A stretch of 64,000 nucleotides of DNA. Source: Billgrantia gudaonensis. GTDB taxonomy: Bacteria > Pseudomonadota > Gammaproteobacteria > Pseudomonadales > Halomonadaceae. The first letter of the stretch is position 1. Each line of letters starts with the position of its first letter. Below, piece by piece: positions 30,906 to 40,316 of this stretch. Location: positions 124,001 through 188,000 of the forward strand of contig NZ_FNES01000003.1 in NCBI RefSeq assembly GCF_900100195.1, given 5' to 3'. The translations under genes were made by a program, and so were the position numbers. The notes under the pieces are model-generated. The model made no database searches. It was not told the origin of the DNA and worked only from the letters and a program-made list of their open reading frames with translations.

Positions 30906-31877
30906 TCAGCCGGAATCAGAAAGGACGTGCTGCTCGCGGCGCCATGTCGCCGGCGGCGCCCCGAACTCGCGCTTGAACGCCTTGCTGAAGGAGGCTTCCG
31001 ACTCGTACCCCGCTTCCCAGGCAATGCGTGAGATGGGCGCCGGCGACTCACGCAAGCGACGTGCGGCAATCTGCATGCGAAGCCTGGCCAGATAGCGCAT
31101 CGGCGGCACGCCCACCAGCTCCGTGAAACGCTCGCCAAAGGCCGAGCGCGAGAGTCCAACCTGGCGAGCCAAGGCTTGCGTCGTCCAGTGTCGCTCGGGA
31201 TGGTCATGCAGTTGGGTCAGCGCACGGCCGACGAAGGGATCGCGAAGGCCGCCCACCCAGGCACGCTGCTCGTGCGGCAGGCTGGCAAGATAGCGCTGCA
31301 CGGCCTCGATGAAGAGGAGTTCGGCGAGCCGGGCGAGAAGCGTTGGCGAACTCACCTCCCCGCTTGCCAACTCATCGGCGGCAAAACGGAACGAGCTCTC
31401 TATCCAGGCACCGGCCGCCCCCTTCGCCACATCCAGCATCATGACCTTGGGCAGGACGCCCAGCAAGGCATTGTAGGGCGTGTCGCTGTGCATAAAACCG
31501 CATACCAGGCGGGTGGTTTCTCCGCCGCCACCGTGCACTATCCTTGCCGGCCCGCCCCGAGTCATCGACCGTATCAGACGATCGACACTGACGGGCCGAC
31601 CGCCCAGCTCACTGCCGAGGAGATGCGGGTCGTTGCGTGGCAGAAGCACGATGTGCCCTGCCGACACCGCCACCGGCACCTCCTCATCCACCTGCAGCAG
31701 CAGACGACCGGCGCTGACGTAGTGGTAGGCCAAAATGCCCTGGGGCACCGGCGTGAGCGGCCGGCAATCCTCTGGGGTGACCTGCGCCATCACGCACCAA
31801 GGCGCAGAGAATTCCGCATCGAGAAAGATGCCGCCGGTAAAGCGGATCGTGCGCAGCACGTCGAGTGCCGCATCCAT
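30906..31877 (-). CDS. AraC-family transcriptional regulator with cupin sensor
   Basis: 323 residues. An N-terminal cupin-type domain (ILAYHYVSAGRLLLQVDEEVPVAVSAGHIVLLPRNDPH) is joined to a C-terminal double HTH (HWTTQALARQVGLSRSAFGERF and PISRIAWEAGYESEASFSKAFKREFG). This is the usual layout of AraC regulators of small-molecule detoxification or catabolism; the ligand is unknown. It is divergent from the TPR gene with 168 bp between starts, so that gene may be its target. GAGG precedes the start. Confidence 0.92.
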   Translation of the reverse strand: MDAALDVLRTIRFTGGIFLDAEFSAPWCVMAQVTPEDCRPLTPVPQGILAYHYVSAGRLLLQVDEEVPVAVSAGHIVLLPRNDPHLLGSELGGRPVSVDRLIRSMTRGGPARIVHGGGGETTRLVCGFMHSDTPYNALLGVLPKVMMLDVAKGAAGAWIESSFRFAADELASGEVSSPTLLARLAELLFIEAVQRYLASLPHEQRAWVGGLRDPFVGRALTQLHDHPERHWTTQALARQVGLSRSAFGERFTELVGVPPMRYLARLRMQIAARRLRESPAPISRIAWEAGYESEASFSKAFKREFGAPPATWRREQHVLSDSG

Positions 31878-32045
31878 GGGTCGCAGCCTCTATCGCGGCG
31901 GATCGGACAACAACGCCGGCGCCTCGGCCATTAGGGTTCCCCGTACCACACAGTAGTCTAGCAGCACGGCGAGCGGCCCGGCCGCCGCCGGATGGCCGAC
32001 ACGCCTTCGCCGCCAATGATCACAACGAGACCCCGGAGCCCCGCC

Positions 32046-33386
32046 ATGCTGACCGACCGCCAAGGCAACGCCCTGCCCGGCGCCACCGCCGATACCCTGG
32101 CCCTGTACAACCAAGCCATCGACGCCTTCAACATCTACCGGGGCGACCCCGTCACCCCGCTGGACCAGGCGATCGAGGCCGCCCCCGCCTTCACCATGGC
32201 GCGCATCGCCAGAGCCTACTTGTGTGCTCTGGCCACCGAGCCTGCCGCCGCCGTTGCCGCCAAGGCCGACCTGGCGGTCGTCAAGGACTCGCGCCTGGAT
32301 GACCGGGAAGCCTCCCACGTCGCCGCCCTCGCGCTACTGCTGGCCGGCGAGTGGAGCGCCGCCGGGGTCGCGCTGGATCGTCACAACCTGCGCTACCCCC
32401 ATGACCTGCTGGCCCTGCAAGCCGGCCACCTGATCGACTTCTATCGCGCCAACGCCCGCAACCTGCGCGACCGCCTCGCCCGCGTGCTGCCCCGCTGGTC
32501 GCCCGACATGCCGGGCCATTCGATCGCGCTGGGCCTGTACGCCTTCGGACTCGAGGAGACCGGCGACTACGCCCGCGCCGAGGAGACCGGCCGCCAAGCG
32601 CTGGACCGGCAACCGCTCGACTGCTGGGCGCATCACGCCGTGGCCCACGTCATGGAGATGCAAGGCCGTGCGCAGGACGGCATCGGCTGGATGACGGCGC
32701 GTGAACCCTACTGGTCCGGCGACGACAACCTGTTCAAGGTGCACAACTGGTGGCATCGCGCCCTCTGCCATCTCGACCTCGGCCAGACCCAGGAGGTATT
32801 GGCCCTCTACGACGGCCCGATCCGTCAGGAGCGCAGCGCCGTGGCACTGGACATGATCGACGCCTCGACGCTGCTGTGGCGGCTGACCCTCACCGGCCAG
32901 GACGTCGGCGAGCGCTGGCAGGAACTGGCCGCCGCCTGGGATCAACACGCCGACGGCAGGCTCTACCCCTTCAACGACTGGCACGCGGTCATGGCCTACC
33001 TGGGTGCCGGCCGCGACGATCGGGTGGAGGAACTGCTGGCCACGCTGCGAGAAACCGACGACAACTCGGAAACGGCGGCCTGGGCCCGGGGCATCGGCCT
33101 GCCACTGGTGGAGGGCTTCACCGCCTTCTGGCGCGGCGACCACGCCACCGCCGCCGAGCGCCTGCACCCGGTACGCTTCATCGCCAACGCCTTCGGCGGC
33201 AGCCACGCCCAGCGCGACATCATCGACTGGACGCTGACCGAGGCCGCCCTGCGCGGCGGCAATCGCGACCTGGCCGAGGGCCTGGCCAACGAACGCCTGG
33301 CACTCAAGCCGCATAGCCTCATCAACCGGGACTTCCTGCGTCGTGCCACCACCTCGATCCAGGAGCAACAACGACACATAGCCTGA
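32046..33386 (+). CDS. Tetratricopeptide-repeat protein, TTC38-like
   Basis: 446-residue soluble helical-repeat protein without signal peptide. Repeat-like segments include ALNIYRGDP-type helices near the N-terminus, YAFGLEETGDYARAEETGRQAL and the conserved block CWAHHAVAHVMEMQGRAQDGIGWM, followed by HNWWHRALCHLDLGQTQEVLALYDGPI, which resemble the TTC38 family. Family function is poorly known. The start chosen (MLTDRQGNALPG) follows CCCCGGAGCCCCGCC. Divergent from an AraC regulator; a strong hairpin follows the stop. Confidence 0.85.
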   Translation: MLTDRQGNALPGATADTLALYNQAIDAFNIYRGDPVTPLDQAIEAAPAFTMARIARAYLCALATEPAAAVAAKADLAVVKDSRLDDREASHVAALALLLAGEWSAAGVALDRHNLRYPHDLLALQAGHLIDFYRANARNLRDRLARVLPRWSPDMPGHSIALGLYAFGLEETGDYARAEETGRQALDRQPLDCWAHHAVAHVMEMQGRAQDGIGWMTAREPYWSGDDNLFKVHNWWHRALCHLDLGQTQEVLALYDGPIRQERSAVALDMIDASTLLWRLTLTGQDVGERWQELAAAWDQHADGRLYPFNDWHAVMAYLGAGRDDRVEELLATLRETDDNSETAAWARGIGLPLVEGFTAFWRGDHATAAERLHPVRFIANAFGGSHAQRDIIDWTLTEAALRGGNRDLAEGLANERLALKPHSLINRDFLRRATTSIQEQQRHIA

Positions 33387-33397
33387 GAACCGTCGCC

Positions 33398-33430
33398 GAA
33401 CGCTCCCGCACGATACGGGCGGGAGCGTTC
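33398..33430 (+). terminator. hairpin terminator after the TPR gene
   Basis: Perfect 12-bp arms GAACGCTCCCGC and GCGGGAGCGTTC with a 9-nt loop begin 12 bp past the stop. No T tract follows. Confidence 0.7.
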
Positions 33431-33508
33431 AGTGCAACGGGCTACCAACACGAAGTCGCGCGAAGCAGGATCTCTGGACGACACCATGGGCTACCGGGCA
33501 GGTGCGCT

Positions 33509-34381
33509 TCAGGCGTGAATCGCCTCTGCAGAGCGCCGCATGAACGTTTCCATTCTCTGCTGAGTATCCGTATCGCTGGTGGGTACGTAAGTGATCAGCT
33601 GCAGCGGCACGCCGTTGCTGCCGGCCACCCTCAAGATGGCGTAATCGAAGCTCAGCCGCCCCGCTTCCGGATGCTGGTAGACCTTCACGCCGTCCTGGGG
33701 GAGCTGCACGTCATGCTCTTCCCACCACATGGCGAACTCGGGGCTTCGTGCCTGGAGCAGCGCGATCAACTCGTTGAACCAAGGATCCTCGACGTAGTTG
33801 GCGTAGATCAGGCGCAGTTTGGCGACGCAGTCCCGAGCGTGGGCTTCCCAGTCCAGCAGCATGCTGCGCATGCGAGGGTTCAAGAACAACCCATGGATGC
33901 CGTTGCGTTCGATGCCCTGCCGGGCATGCAAGTCACCGTGAATGACGGTCGCAGCACGGTTCCAGGCCAGGATGTCCGAGCGTGCCCCCATGATCCACGC
34001 CGGACAACACTCGAGCTGATCCATCAACCGCTGCAGCGGTGGGCTCACGCCAGCTTCATGCACCACGCCATTGCTGCCGTTTTCAGGGCCGTAGCCGCCC
34101 AGAATCAGCAGATGTTGTCGTTCGGCGGGTTCGAGCTTCAGCGCATCTGCGATGCACTGCAAGGTGTCCATCGATGGATGCACGTTGCGTCGCTGCTCCA
34201 GCCAGGCATACCACTCCGTGCTGATACCGGCCATCTCGGCGACTTCCTCACGGCGCAGGCCGGGGGTTCGCCGCCGCGTGCCCCGCGGCAGACCGAGCTG
34301 CTCGGGCTGCAGCCGAGCACGGCGGATTCTCAGAAAGGTCGCGATCTCGCTACGTCGGTCAATGCTGAGCACTGCGCTCAT
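33509..34381 (-). CDS. XRE-family regulator with MmyB-type ligand domain
   Basis: 290 residues: an N-terminal XRE HTH (LRIRRARLQPEQLGLP...LRREEVAEMAGISTEWYAWLEQ) and a C-terminal MmyB-like sensor domain (CPAWIMGARSDILAWNRAA), which binds hydrophobic ligands in the one structure I recall. Start is uncertain: the ATG (MSAVLSID) directly abuts GGAGG, while an in-frame GTG nine bases further in has better spacing. Divergent from the aldo/keto reductase gene, with a 14-bp dyad between them, so that reductase and the transporter and GST behind it are plausible targets. Confidence 0.88.
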   Translation of the reverse strand: MSAVLSIDRRSEIATFLRIRRARLQPEQLGLPRGTRRRTPGLRREEVAEMAGISTEWYAWLEQRRNVHPSMDTLQCIADALKLEPAERQHLLILGGYGPENGSNGVVHEAGVSPPLQRLMDQLECCPAWIMGARSDILAWNRAATVIHGDLHARQGIERNGIHGLFLNPRMRSMLLDWEAHARDCVAKLRLIYANYVEDPWFNELIALLQARSPEFAMWWEEHDVQLPQDGVKVYQHPEAGRLSFDYAILRVAGSNGVPLQLITYVPTSDTDTQQRMETFMRRSAEAIHA

Positions 34382-34420
34382 CCTCCAGAAGGAAAGGAAG
34401 GGCCAATAGAGGGGAAGTGC

Positions 34421-34434
34421 GCATACCAGTATGC
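34421..34434. promoter_or_regulatory. palindrome, candidate operator of the XRE regulator
   Basis: Perfect dyad GCATAC-CA-GTATGC in the 133-bp divergent region between the XRE regulator and the aldo/keto reductase gene, about 40 bp from the regulator's start. Size and symmetry suit an HTH dimer; untested. Confidence 0.5.
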
Positions 34435-34514
34435 CGCATTCCTTATCCCGCACTCGCGGCCAACGTATCGTCGTCATCGTCAACCCGAAACCCGGCAACA
34501 TCAGGAGTGTCACC

Positions 34515-35564
34515 ATGCGTTACCGTCAATTCGGCAATACTGGCCTTTTCGTCTCCGAATTCTGCCTGGGCACCATGACCTTCGGTGGCGAAGGCGAGCT
34601 ATGGAGCCAGATCGGCGATCTGCAGCAAAACGATGCCGAGCGACTGATCGGCCGGGCCCTCGATGCGGGCATCAACTTCATCGACACCGCCGACGTCTAT
34701 TCCGAGGGGCTGTCGGAGCGCATCACCGGCCAGGCGCTGAAGAACCTCGAGGTGTCGCGCGACGACGTGGTGATAGCCACCAAGGTGTTCGGCGAAACCG
34801 GCAGTCGCGGTGCCAACGCCCGGGGCAATTCACGCTATCACATCATGAACGCCGTCAAGGCGAGTCTACAGCGCCTGCAGCTCGACCACATCGACCTCTA
34901 CCAGATCCACGGCTTCGATCCGGCGACGCCCATCGAGGAGACCGTACGCGCACTCGACACCCTGGTACAGCAAGGTCACGTGCGCTATGTGGGCGTCTCC
35001 AATTGGGCAGCGTGGCAAATCATGAAGGCCCAGGGAATCGCCGAACGACACGGCCTGGCCCGCTTCGAATCGCTGCAGGCCTACTACACCCTGGCCGGTC
35101 GCGACCTGGAGCGCGAGATCGTTCCCATGCTGGAGAGCGAAGGCATGGGCCTGATGGTGTGGAGCCCGCTTGCCGGTGGCCTGCTGAGCGGCAAATACAG
35201 CCGCGATACCGAGGCCGAGGAAGGCAATCGTCGAGCCACTTTCGACTTCCCGCCGGTGGACCGGGAGCGCGCCTTCGATTGCATCGACACGATGCGCCGG
35301 ATCGCCGAATCCAGAGGCGTCTCCGTCGCCCAGGTCGCCTTGGCCTGGCTGCTTCATCAACCGGCGGTGACCAGCGTGATCGTCGGGGCCAAACGCATCG
35401 ACCAGCTCGATGACAACCTCGCTGCGTCCCGGATCGAACTCAGCGCTGCCGAACTCGACGAACTCGATAGCGTCAGCGCCCTACCGCCCGAGTATCCAGG
35501 CTGGATGTTCACCCGGCAGGGAGAGTACCGCCGCCAGCAGTTGGCCGAATCCCGGCAGCGTTAG
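34515..35564 (+). CDS. Aldo/keto reductase (NADP-dependent)
   Basis: 349-residue cytoplasmic TIM-barrel oxidoreductase. The catalytic residues can be placed: Asp and Tyr in NFIDTADVYSEG, Lys in VVIATKVFG and His in DLYQIHGFDP. The C-terminal NADP-binding part (SVIVGAKRIDQLDDNLAA) is intact. The start follows AGGAGTGTCACC. It is the first gene of a possible plus-strand unit with an MFS transporter and a GST, and is divergent from the XRE regulator. Substrate unknown. Confidence 0.92.
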   Translation: MRYRQFGNTGLFVSEFCLGTMTFGGEGELWSQIGDLQQNDAERLIGRALDAGINFIDTADVYSEGLSERITGQALKNLEVSRDDVVIATKVFGETGSRGANARGNSRYHIMNAVKASLQRLQLDHIDLYQIHGFDPATPIEETVRALDTLVQQGHVRYVGVSNWAAWQIMKAQGIAERHGLARFESLQAYYTLAGRDLEREIVPMLESEGMGLMVWSPLAGGLLSGKYSRDTEAEEGNRRATFDFPPVDRERAFDCIDTMRRIAESRGVSVAQVALAWLLHQPAVTSVIVGAKRIDQLDDNLAASRIELSAAELDELDSVSALPPEYPGWMFTRQGEYRRQQLAESRQR

Positions 35565-35635
35565 GAAAACACTGCACCAATGTCCGCGCGGGCAGCACGG
35601 TGATGGGCGCGAGTGATTCGAGTAAGCTCACACAC

Positions 35636-36862
35636 ATGACTCGCCACCACGATCTTCCCGCGCTCCTGACAGGCATCATGGCCACGCTTGCCGGCATCGG
35701 CGTGGCCCGTTTCGCCTACACGCCGCTGCTGCCGGCGTTGATCGAGCAGCACTGGTTCTCCGCCTCCCAAGCTGCCTACCTGGGGGCCGCCAACCTGCTC
35801 GGCTACTTCATCGGCGCCCTCGCGGCACATCGTCTCTCCGAGCGCTTCTCCCCCCGCTGGGTCATGGCCGCTGCCTTCGCCGGCATCGGCCTGAGTTTCC
35901 TGGCTTGCGCTACCCCGGGCGCCATTGGCTGGTTCTTCGCGTGGCGGTTGGTCTCGGGCGTGGCCGGCGCCATCCTGATGGTGGTCGGTCCCTCCACGGC
36001 GCTGGCCGCCACGCCGCCCCATCGCCGGGCCACGGTGGGTGCCCTCGTCTTCACCGGAATCGGCCTGGGCGCCCTGCTGTCGGCGACGCTGGTGCCGCTC
36101 ATGCTCGAGATCGGCCTGACGCCAACCTGGCTGGCTCTCGGCGTGCTGGCGCTGGCCGCCGGCGCAGCTGGCGACCGGGGTGCCGTTCGGCTGGATTCGC
36201 CTTCCGTCGCCTCCCACCCGGTATCGGAATCGCCGGCCAAGGCTCGCTCACTGGGCACGGCGGCCGTGCTGCTGGTGATCGCAGCCTATGGCCTGGACGC
36301 GGTGGGCTTCGTGCCGCACACGGTGTTCTGGGTCGACTTCCTGGCCCGCGAAGCCGGGCTGGGGCACCGGGCGGCCTCGCTGCAATGGGCCCTGTTCGGC
36401 GTGGGCGCGGTAGCCGGTCCGCTGCTGGCCGGCTTCGTGGCCAGGCATCTGGGCTGGCACACCGGGCTGGCGATGGGATTCGTGACCAAGACCGTGGCGG
36501 TGGCGATCCCGCTGATCTCGCTGTCTCTGATCAGCCGCTCGCTGTCGTCATTGCTCGTGGGGGCGATGATCCCAGCCATCGTCGCCCTCACCTCCGGCCG
36601 GCTGGCGGAGCTGGTCGGGGCCAAGGAGCACAAGCGCCTATGGGGCCATGCCACCGCCGTCTTTGCCGCCGCCCAGGCCATGGCCGGCTACGCGATGTCG
36701 GCACTGTATGCCGCATCGGGAACCTACTATCCGCTGTTCGCGATGGGCGGTATCGCGCTGGCCGTCGGCATCGTCCTCATTCTGCTCAGCCGAGGCGTAG
36801 CGGCCTCGAGCACGCCGACCGTTTCCCCTCGACCCCCTACTCTCAAAAACCGGGAGCGCTGA
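35636..36862 (+). CDS. MFS transporter, YbfB/YjiJ family
   Basis: 408-residue inner-membrane transporter with 12 predicted helices (ALLTGIMATLAGIGVARFAYTP at the start; WALFGVGAVAGPLLAGFVA in the second half). The Gly-rich N-terminus with GVARFAYTPLLP is typical of the YbfB/YjiJ group. The start is uncertain: ATG codons also occur at 35603 (in frame), and neither has a strong ribosome site. The substrate is unknown. The GST gene begins 2 bp after its stop, so they are translationally coupled. Confidence 0.88.
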   Translation: MTRHHDLPALLTGIMATLAGIGVARFAYTPLLPALIEQHWFSASQAAYLGAANLLGYFIGALAAHRLSERFSPRWVMAAAFAGIGLSFLACATPGAIGWFFAWRLVSGVAGAILMVVGPSTALAATPPHRRATVGALVFTGIGLGALLSATLVPLMLEIGLTPTWLALGVLALAAGAAGDRGAVRLDSPSVASHPVSESPAKARSLGTAAVLLVIAAYGLDAVGFVPHTVFWVDFLAREAGLGHRAASLQWALFGVGAVAGPLLAGFVARHLGWHTGLAMGFVTKTVAVAIPLISLSLISRSLSSLLVGAMIPAIVALTSGRLAELVGAKEHKRLWGHATAVFAAAQAMAGYAMSALYAASGTYYPLFAMGGIALAVGIVLILLSRGVAASSTPTVSPRPPTLKNRER

Positions 36863-36864
36863 CC

Positions 36865-37470
36865 ATGGAACTCTATCTGAACGCCACTTCTCCCTATGCG
36901 CGCGTTGCACGCATCGTTGCCCTGGAGCGCGGACTGACCGATGACGTCTCCCTGCGCTGGTGCGATCCCTGGGTCGACGATGAGGCATTGCTGGCCGTCA
37001 ACCCGGCGAGCCGAGTGCCGGCCCTGGTCACGGACGAGGGCACAACGCTCAGTGAGTCCCTGCTCATTGCGCAATACCTCAACGCACGGGGTAACGGCAT
37101 CGACCTGCTGCCGGGCGCCGCGCTGGCCGAGGTGCTGAGCCATACCGGGTTCGGCCAGGGTCTCATCGATGCCGCCTTCACGACCGTGATTGCCCGCAAG
37201 CATCAAGGGGCGGCAGCCGACGAGAGCGTGCTGGGCCAACGCCGCGAACGCGCCATCGCACGCCTGCTGGCCACGCTCGAGGGGCACGAGCGAACCCGAA
37301 AGGGCGAACCGGAGCCGCTGACGCTCGGCGACATCGTGGTCGGCGTGGCACTCGATTACCTGTCGTTCCGCCTGCCCGAGGTCGACTGGCCGAGCCGGCA
37401 CCAGCAACTGGCAGCATGGCATCGCGCCCTCCTCGGCAGAGAGAGCTTCCGGGAAACGGCATTCGCATGA
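36865..37470 (+). CDS. Glutathione S-transferase family protein
   Basis: 201 residues. An N-terminal thioredoxin fold (MELYLNATSPYARVARIVALERG) includes the glutathione-contacting SRVPALVTDEGTTLSESLLIAQYL segment; the C-terminal helical domain follows. Coupled to the MFS gene, so a detoxification and export role together is plausible. GGGAGC precedes the start. Confidence 0.9.
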   Translation: MELYLNATSPYARVARIVALERGLTDDVSLRWCDPWVDDEALLAVNPASRVPALVTDEGTTLSESLLIAQYLNARGNGIDLLPGAALAEVLSHTGFGQGLIDAAFTTVIARKHQGAAADESVLGQRRERAIARLLATLEGHERTRKGEPEPLTLGDIVVGVALDYLSFRLPEVDWPSRHQQLAAWHRALLGRESFRETAFA

Positions 37471-37516
37471 GCAGCGCGACCATCGCGTCGGGCGCGCGAT
37501 CGAAGCCCGTTCGTAC

Positions 37517-38035
37517 TCAGCGCTCCACGTCCCCCAGACGCTCGAGCTCGTCGTCATGCAGGGAGACCAGCAAGGGATCGCCTTGCTCGTCGACGCGAAA
37601 CCGCCCATAGCGCGCCGACTCATAGCGTTCGGCCTGGCCTTCCTGGAAGAAGAAGGCATCGGTGGCGAACTCGACCCGCCCGTTGCGCACTCGATAGCGA
37701 AGCCGCATTTCGCTCTCTGCGAGTTCCTCGTCGCCTTTGCCCAGTCGTTCGAAGTGCGCCACGCGCCGCTCATCGAGCGTTACGACGACATGGCCGTTGG
37801 CGGCATCCCTCGCCTCATCGCCAGATGTTCGCTCCCGTACGGCCTGCCGAATGCGGTTGCCGATCTCGAAGTTCAGCGCCATGTAGTCGCCCTGCATCAA
37901 CGAGCGGGGGTCTACCGGCGCCAGCGCCAGGTACACCACCTCACCCTCGGCCAGGTGCTTCTCCTTGTCCCAAATGGCCCAGTTGATCGCGGCCAGGATC
38001 AACAAGGTGGCCACCGCCACGACGAGCTTATTCAT
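37517..38035 (-). CDS. GDYXXLXY-motif membrane-anchored protein
   Basis: 172 residues: one N-terminal membrane helix (LVVAVATLLILAAINWAIW) and a periplasmic domain carrying LMQGDYMALNFEI, the motif that names the GDYXXLXY family. Function unknown. Its first codons overlap the end of the DUF4401 gene by 8 bp, and it is the third gene of the leftward DUF2157-DUF4401-GDYXXLXY operon, a combination seen in other proteobacteria. Confidence 0.88.
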   Translation of the reverse strand: MNKLVVAVATLLILAAINWAIWDKEKHLAEGEVVYLALAPVDPRSLMQGDYMALNFEIGNRIRQAVRERTSGDEARDAANGHVVVTLDERRVAHFERLGKGDEELAESEMRLRYRVRNGRVEFATDAFFFQEGQAERYESARYGRFRVDEQGDPLLVSLHDDELERLGDVER

Positions 38036-39098
38036 CGCCCTGCCCCTCCCTGGCCCACCAGCGCCTCAGTCCCCAACGCATCGCCAGCAGCAGCACGCCG
38101 ATGACGGCGAGCGTCAGCGCCTTGCCGAGCAAGGTGACCTCGAGCAGGTAATAGTAGCGGGCAATGGACAGCACCAGCAGTATCGCCCCAAGCCCCATCA
38201 CCAAGCGGTTGCCGATGGCGAAGCCCAGCGTCACCACCACGGCGCCCTGGGTCACTCCATGAGCCTGGAGCGAGGCCAGCATCAGCACCGCCACGGCGCC
38301 ATAGGCGGCGATTCGCCTTGCCGGGGCGACGTCACGCTCGCGATGGTGGAAAACGTGCCGGAGCAGCAGCAGCAACGCCAACGTGGCCAGAACGTCTCCC
38401 AGCCACGGTCCGATCCAGGCCAATGCCTCCCAGCCAGGGCCAATGCGCCACCCCAGCAGCGGCTGGCCGAAATCCCCCAGGGACTGCATGGCCAGCAAAC
38501 CCAGCAACAGGCCATACCCCCACGACTGCATGTGCCGCAGGCGAGCCGGCCAGCGAAACTCGTTCAGCCAGACCCCGGTCGCGGCGAGCAGCACCAGGCC
38601 GCTGGCGACGAAGGACGCACCGCTTTCGGCCAAAGCCAGGTAGAGCGCCAGGCCGGCGGCGAAGGCGGAGAACGCCCGGTGGGTGAGGCTGGGCATCATC
38701 ATCGCCAGTAGGACCTGCAACGCCAGCAAGGCCCACCACAGGCCGGCGGAGAGCCCATCCAGGGCGGAGCCTATCGTCCAGGCCACCAGCAGCTGCCCCG
38801 CCAGGCTGACGGCCAACGCCAGGTGTTCGACGAAGTCGCCAGGGCGCTGGCGCAACATTCCATAGGCAGCGGCGAGCATCGCCAGCCCCAGCACCGCGGA
38901 GACGACGCTGCTCTCGATGACGGACGCCATCCCCAGGGCGATGAAACCCAACAGGAACACGGCGGCCAACCAGCCGGAGAACGCCTGCAACGCCCTCAAG
39001 AACCAGGGCGTTTCCAGCACCGGCGCCTCATCATTCTCGGCCACGCTAATGCCGCCTTGGGCCAGCTTCTCCCGCAGAGTGACCGGAGAGCGACTCAT
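38028..39098 (-). CDS. DUF4401 integral membrane protein
   Basis: 356-residue protein with about ten hydrophobic helices. The N-terminal cytosolic stretch (LREKLAQGGISVAE...TPWFLRALQAFSGWLAAVFLLGF) is the recognisable DUF4401 start. Function unknown. It overlaps the DUF2157 gene by 4 bp (ATGA) upstream and the GDYXXLXY gene by 8 bp downstream, so the three proteins are probably made in fixed ratio and may form a complex. Confidence 0.87.
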   Translation of the reverse strand: MSRSPVTLREKLAQGGISVAENDEAPVLETPWFLRALQAFSGWLAAVFLLGFIALGMASVIESSVVSAVLGLAMLAAAYGMLRQRPGDFVEHLALAVSLAGQLLVAWTIGSALDGLSAGLWWALLALQVLLAMMMPSLTHRAFSAFAAGLALYLALAESGASFVASGLVLLAATGVWLNEFRWPARLRHMQSWGYGLLLGLLAMQSLGDFGQPLLGWRIGPGWEALAWIGPWLGDVLATLALLLLLRHVFHHRERDVAPARRIAAYGAVAVLMLASLQAHGVTQGAVVVTLGFAIGNRLVMGLGAILLVLSIARYYYLLEVTLLGKALTLAVIGVLLLAMRWGLRRWWAREGQGDE

Positions 39099-40066
39099 GT
39101 TTGCATCTCCGCATGCACCCGCTTCAGCCAGAAGACCGCGGCCGCCCCCAACCCCAGTGCCGCCAGAAAGAGGACCAGGAATCCCCCCGCCTCGGCCTGC
39201 CAGAGCAGGTGCCGACCCATAAAGAGAAGCGTGACCACGATCGCCGACAGGCAGCCGCCCGCCAGCATGCAAAGGTCCGGTCTCCAGTAGCGATAAACCC
39301 CGTAAATTGCCGCCAACCACAACGGGTACGCCAGCCAGGCCGGTAAGGTCGCTTCATGCCCATCGACGATAGCCATCATCAGCAGCAAGGTGATGGGCAC
39401 GCCGCTGCCCAGCGCCACCAGGCGCCTGGCCCAGTCCACCGACAGCCATGACCAGCGCCGGGAGCCCAGCTCCCAGAGCGCCAGCGCCGCGCTATCGAGA
39501 AGGAATACGACCCACAGGGCGGATGCCTCGCTCCCGAACAGAACCCCGAAAGCGCCGCCCCAAGTCCGGTAGTAGAGCAGGATGGTCAGGTTGAGCAACG
39601 CCAGCCACAGCACCCAGAGCACGGCGAAGCGCGCGACCAGCACCCAGGGCAGCATCAGCGCGGCCCAGACGCAGAAAAGCTGCCAGGGGTCGGCCCCGGT
39701 CTGGTACACCTGGCCGAACAGCGCCAGCAGCACCCCCAGCAGCAGCGTCGCCGCCGTCAGCGCCACCTGGGCCATCACCCTGCGGCTTTCCATCAACCAG
39801 TAGACGGCAACCGCCAGTACCAGCGCCGCCTCCACCAGCCCGAAGCGCAACCAGCGCCCCATTCCGGACCAGTTGTAGGCGATGAAGAACAGCACCGCGA
39901 AGGCCAGCGCCAGGCAGCCCAGCCATAACAGCAGGCGATCCAGAAAGATCAGCCAGTCTCGGCCCGAGGGATGGAGCCCGGAAAGCCGCACCGCACGGGC
40001 CACCTCCTCCCACGGTATCGTGCCCCGTTCGATCAAGACAACCAGCTGACGACGAGTCGAAGTCAT
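39095..40066 (-). CDS. DUF2157 integral membrane protein
   Basis: 323 residues. A short cytosolic N-terminus (LVVLIERGTIPWEEVARAVRL) resembling the DUF2157 domain is followed by about nine membrane helices (LLLWLGCLALAFAVLFFIAYNW). First gene of the tightly overlapping three-gene operon. Function unknown; co-occurrence with DUF4401 and GDYXXLXY is the only hint. Confidence 0.88.
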   Translation of the reverse strand: MTSTRRQLVVLIERGTIPWEEVARAVRLSGLHPSGRDWLIFLDRLLLWLGCLALAFAVLFFIAYNWSGMGRWLRFGLVEAALVLAVAVYWLMESRRVMAQVALTAATLLLGVLLALFGQVYQTGADPWQLFCVWAALMLPWVLVARFAVLWVLWLALLNLTILLYYRTWGGAFGVLFGSEASALWVVFLLDSAALALWELGSRRWSWLSVDWARRLVALGSGVPITLLLMMAIVDGHEATLPAWLAYPLWLAAIYGVYRYWRPDLCMLAGGCLSAIVVTLLFMGRHLLWQAEAGGFLVLFLAALGLGAAAVFWLKRVHAEMQT

Positions 40067-40316
40067 GACATTCCCTTGCGCTGTCTCCTTCCACCGACAT
40101 TAGTCATAACGACGTCAATACGAAACGTTCGTCAACGGCCATCATGCCCCCTCAGCTTGCTTACTGCGAACGGTCCGTGGCAGCCAACTCGGCCGCAACC
40201 CTTCATACGATGGCGTCTTCGTTTCATTCCCGATGTGACGGGGTTCTTCACCGCCATGAGGTACATTGAATGCCAGGCGATCGAACGGAAGGAGCATCAC
40301 GCGTGGCGGGATTGCG

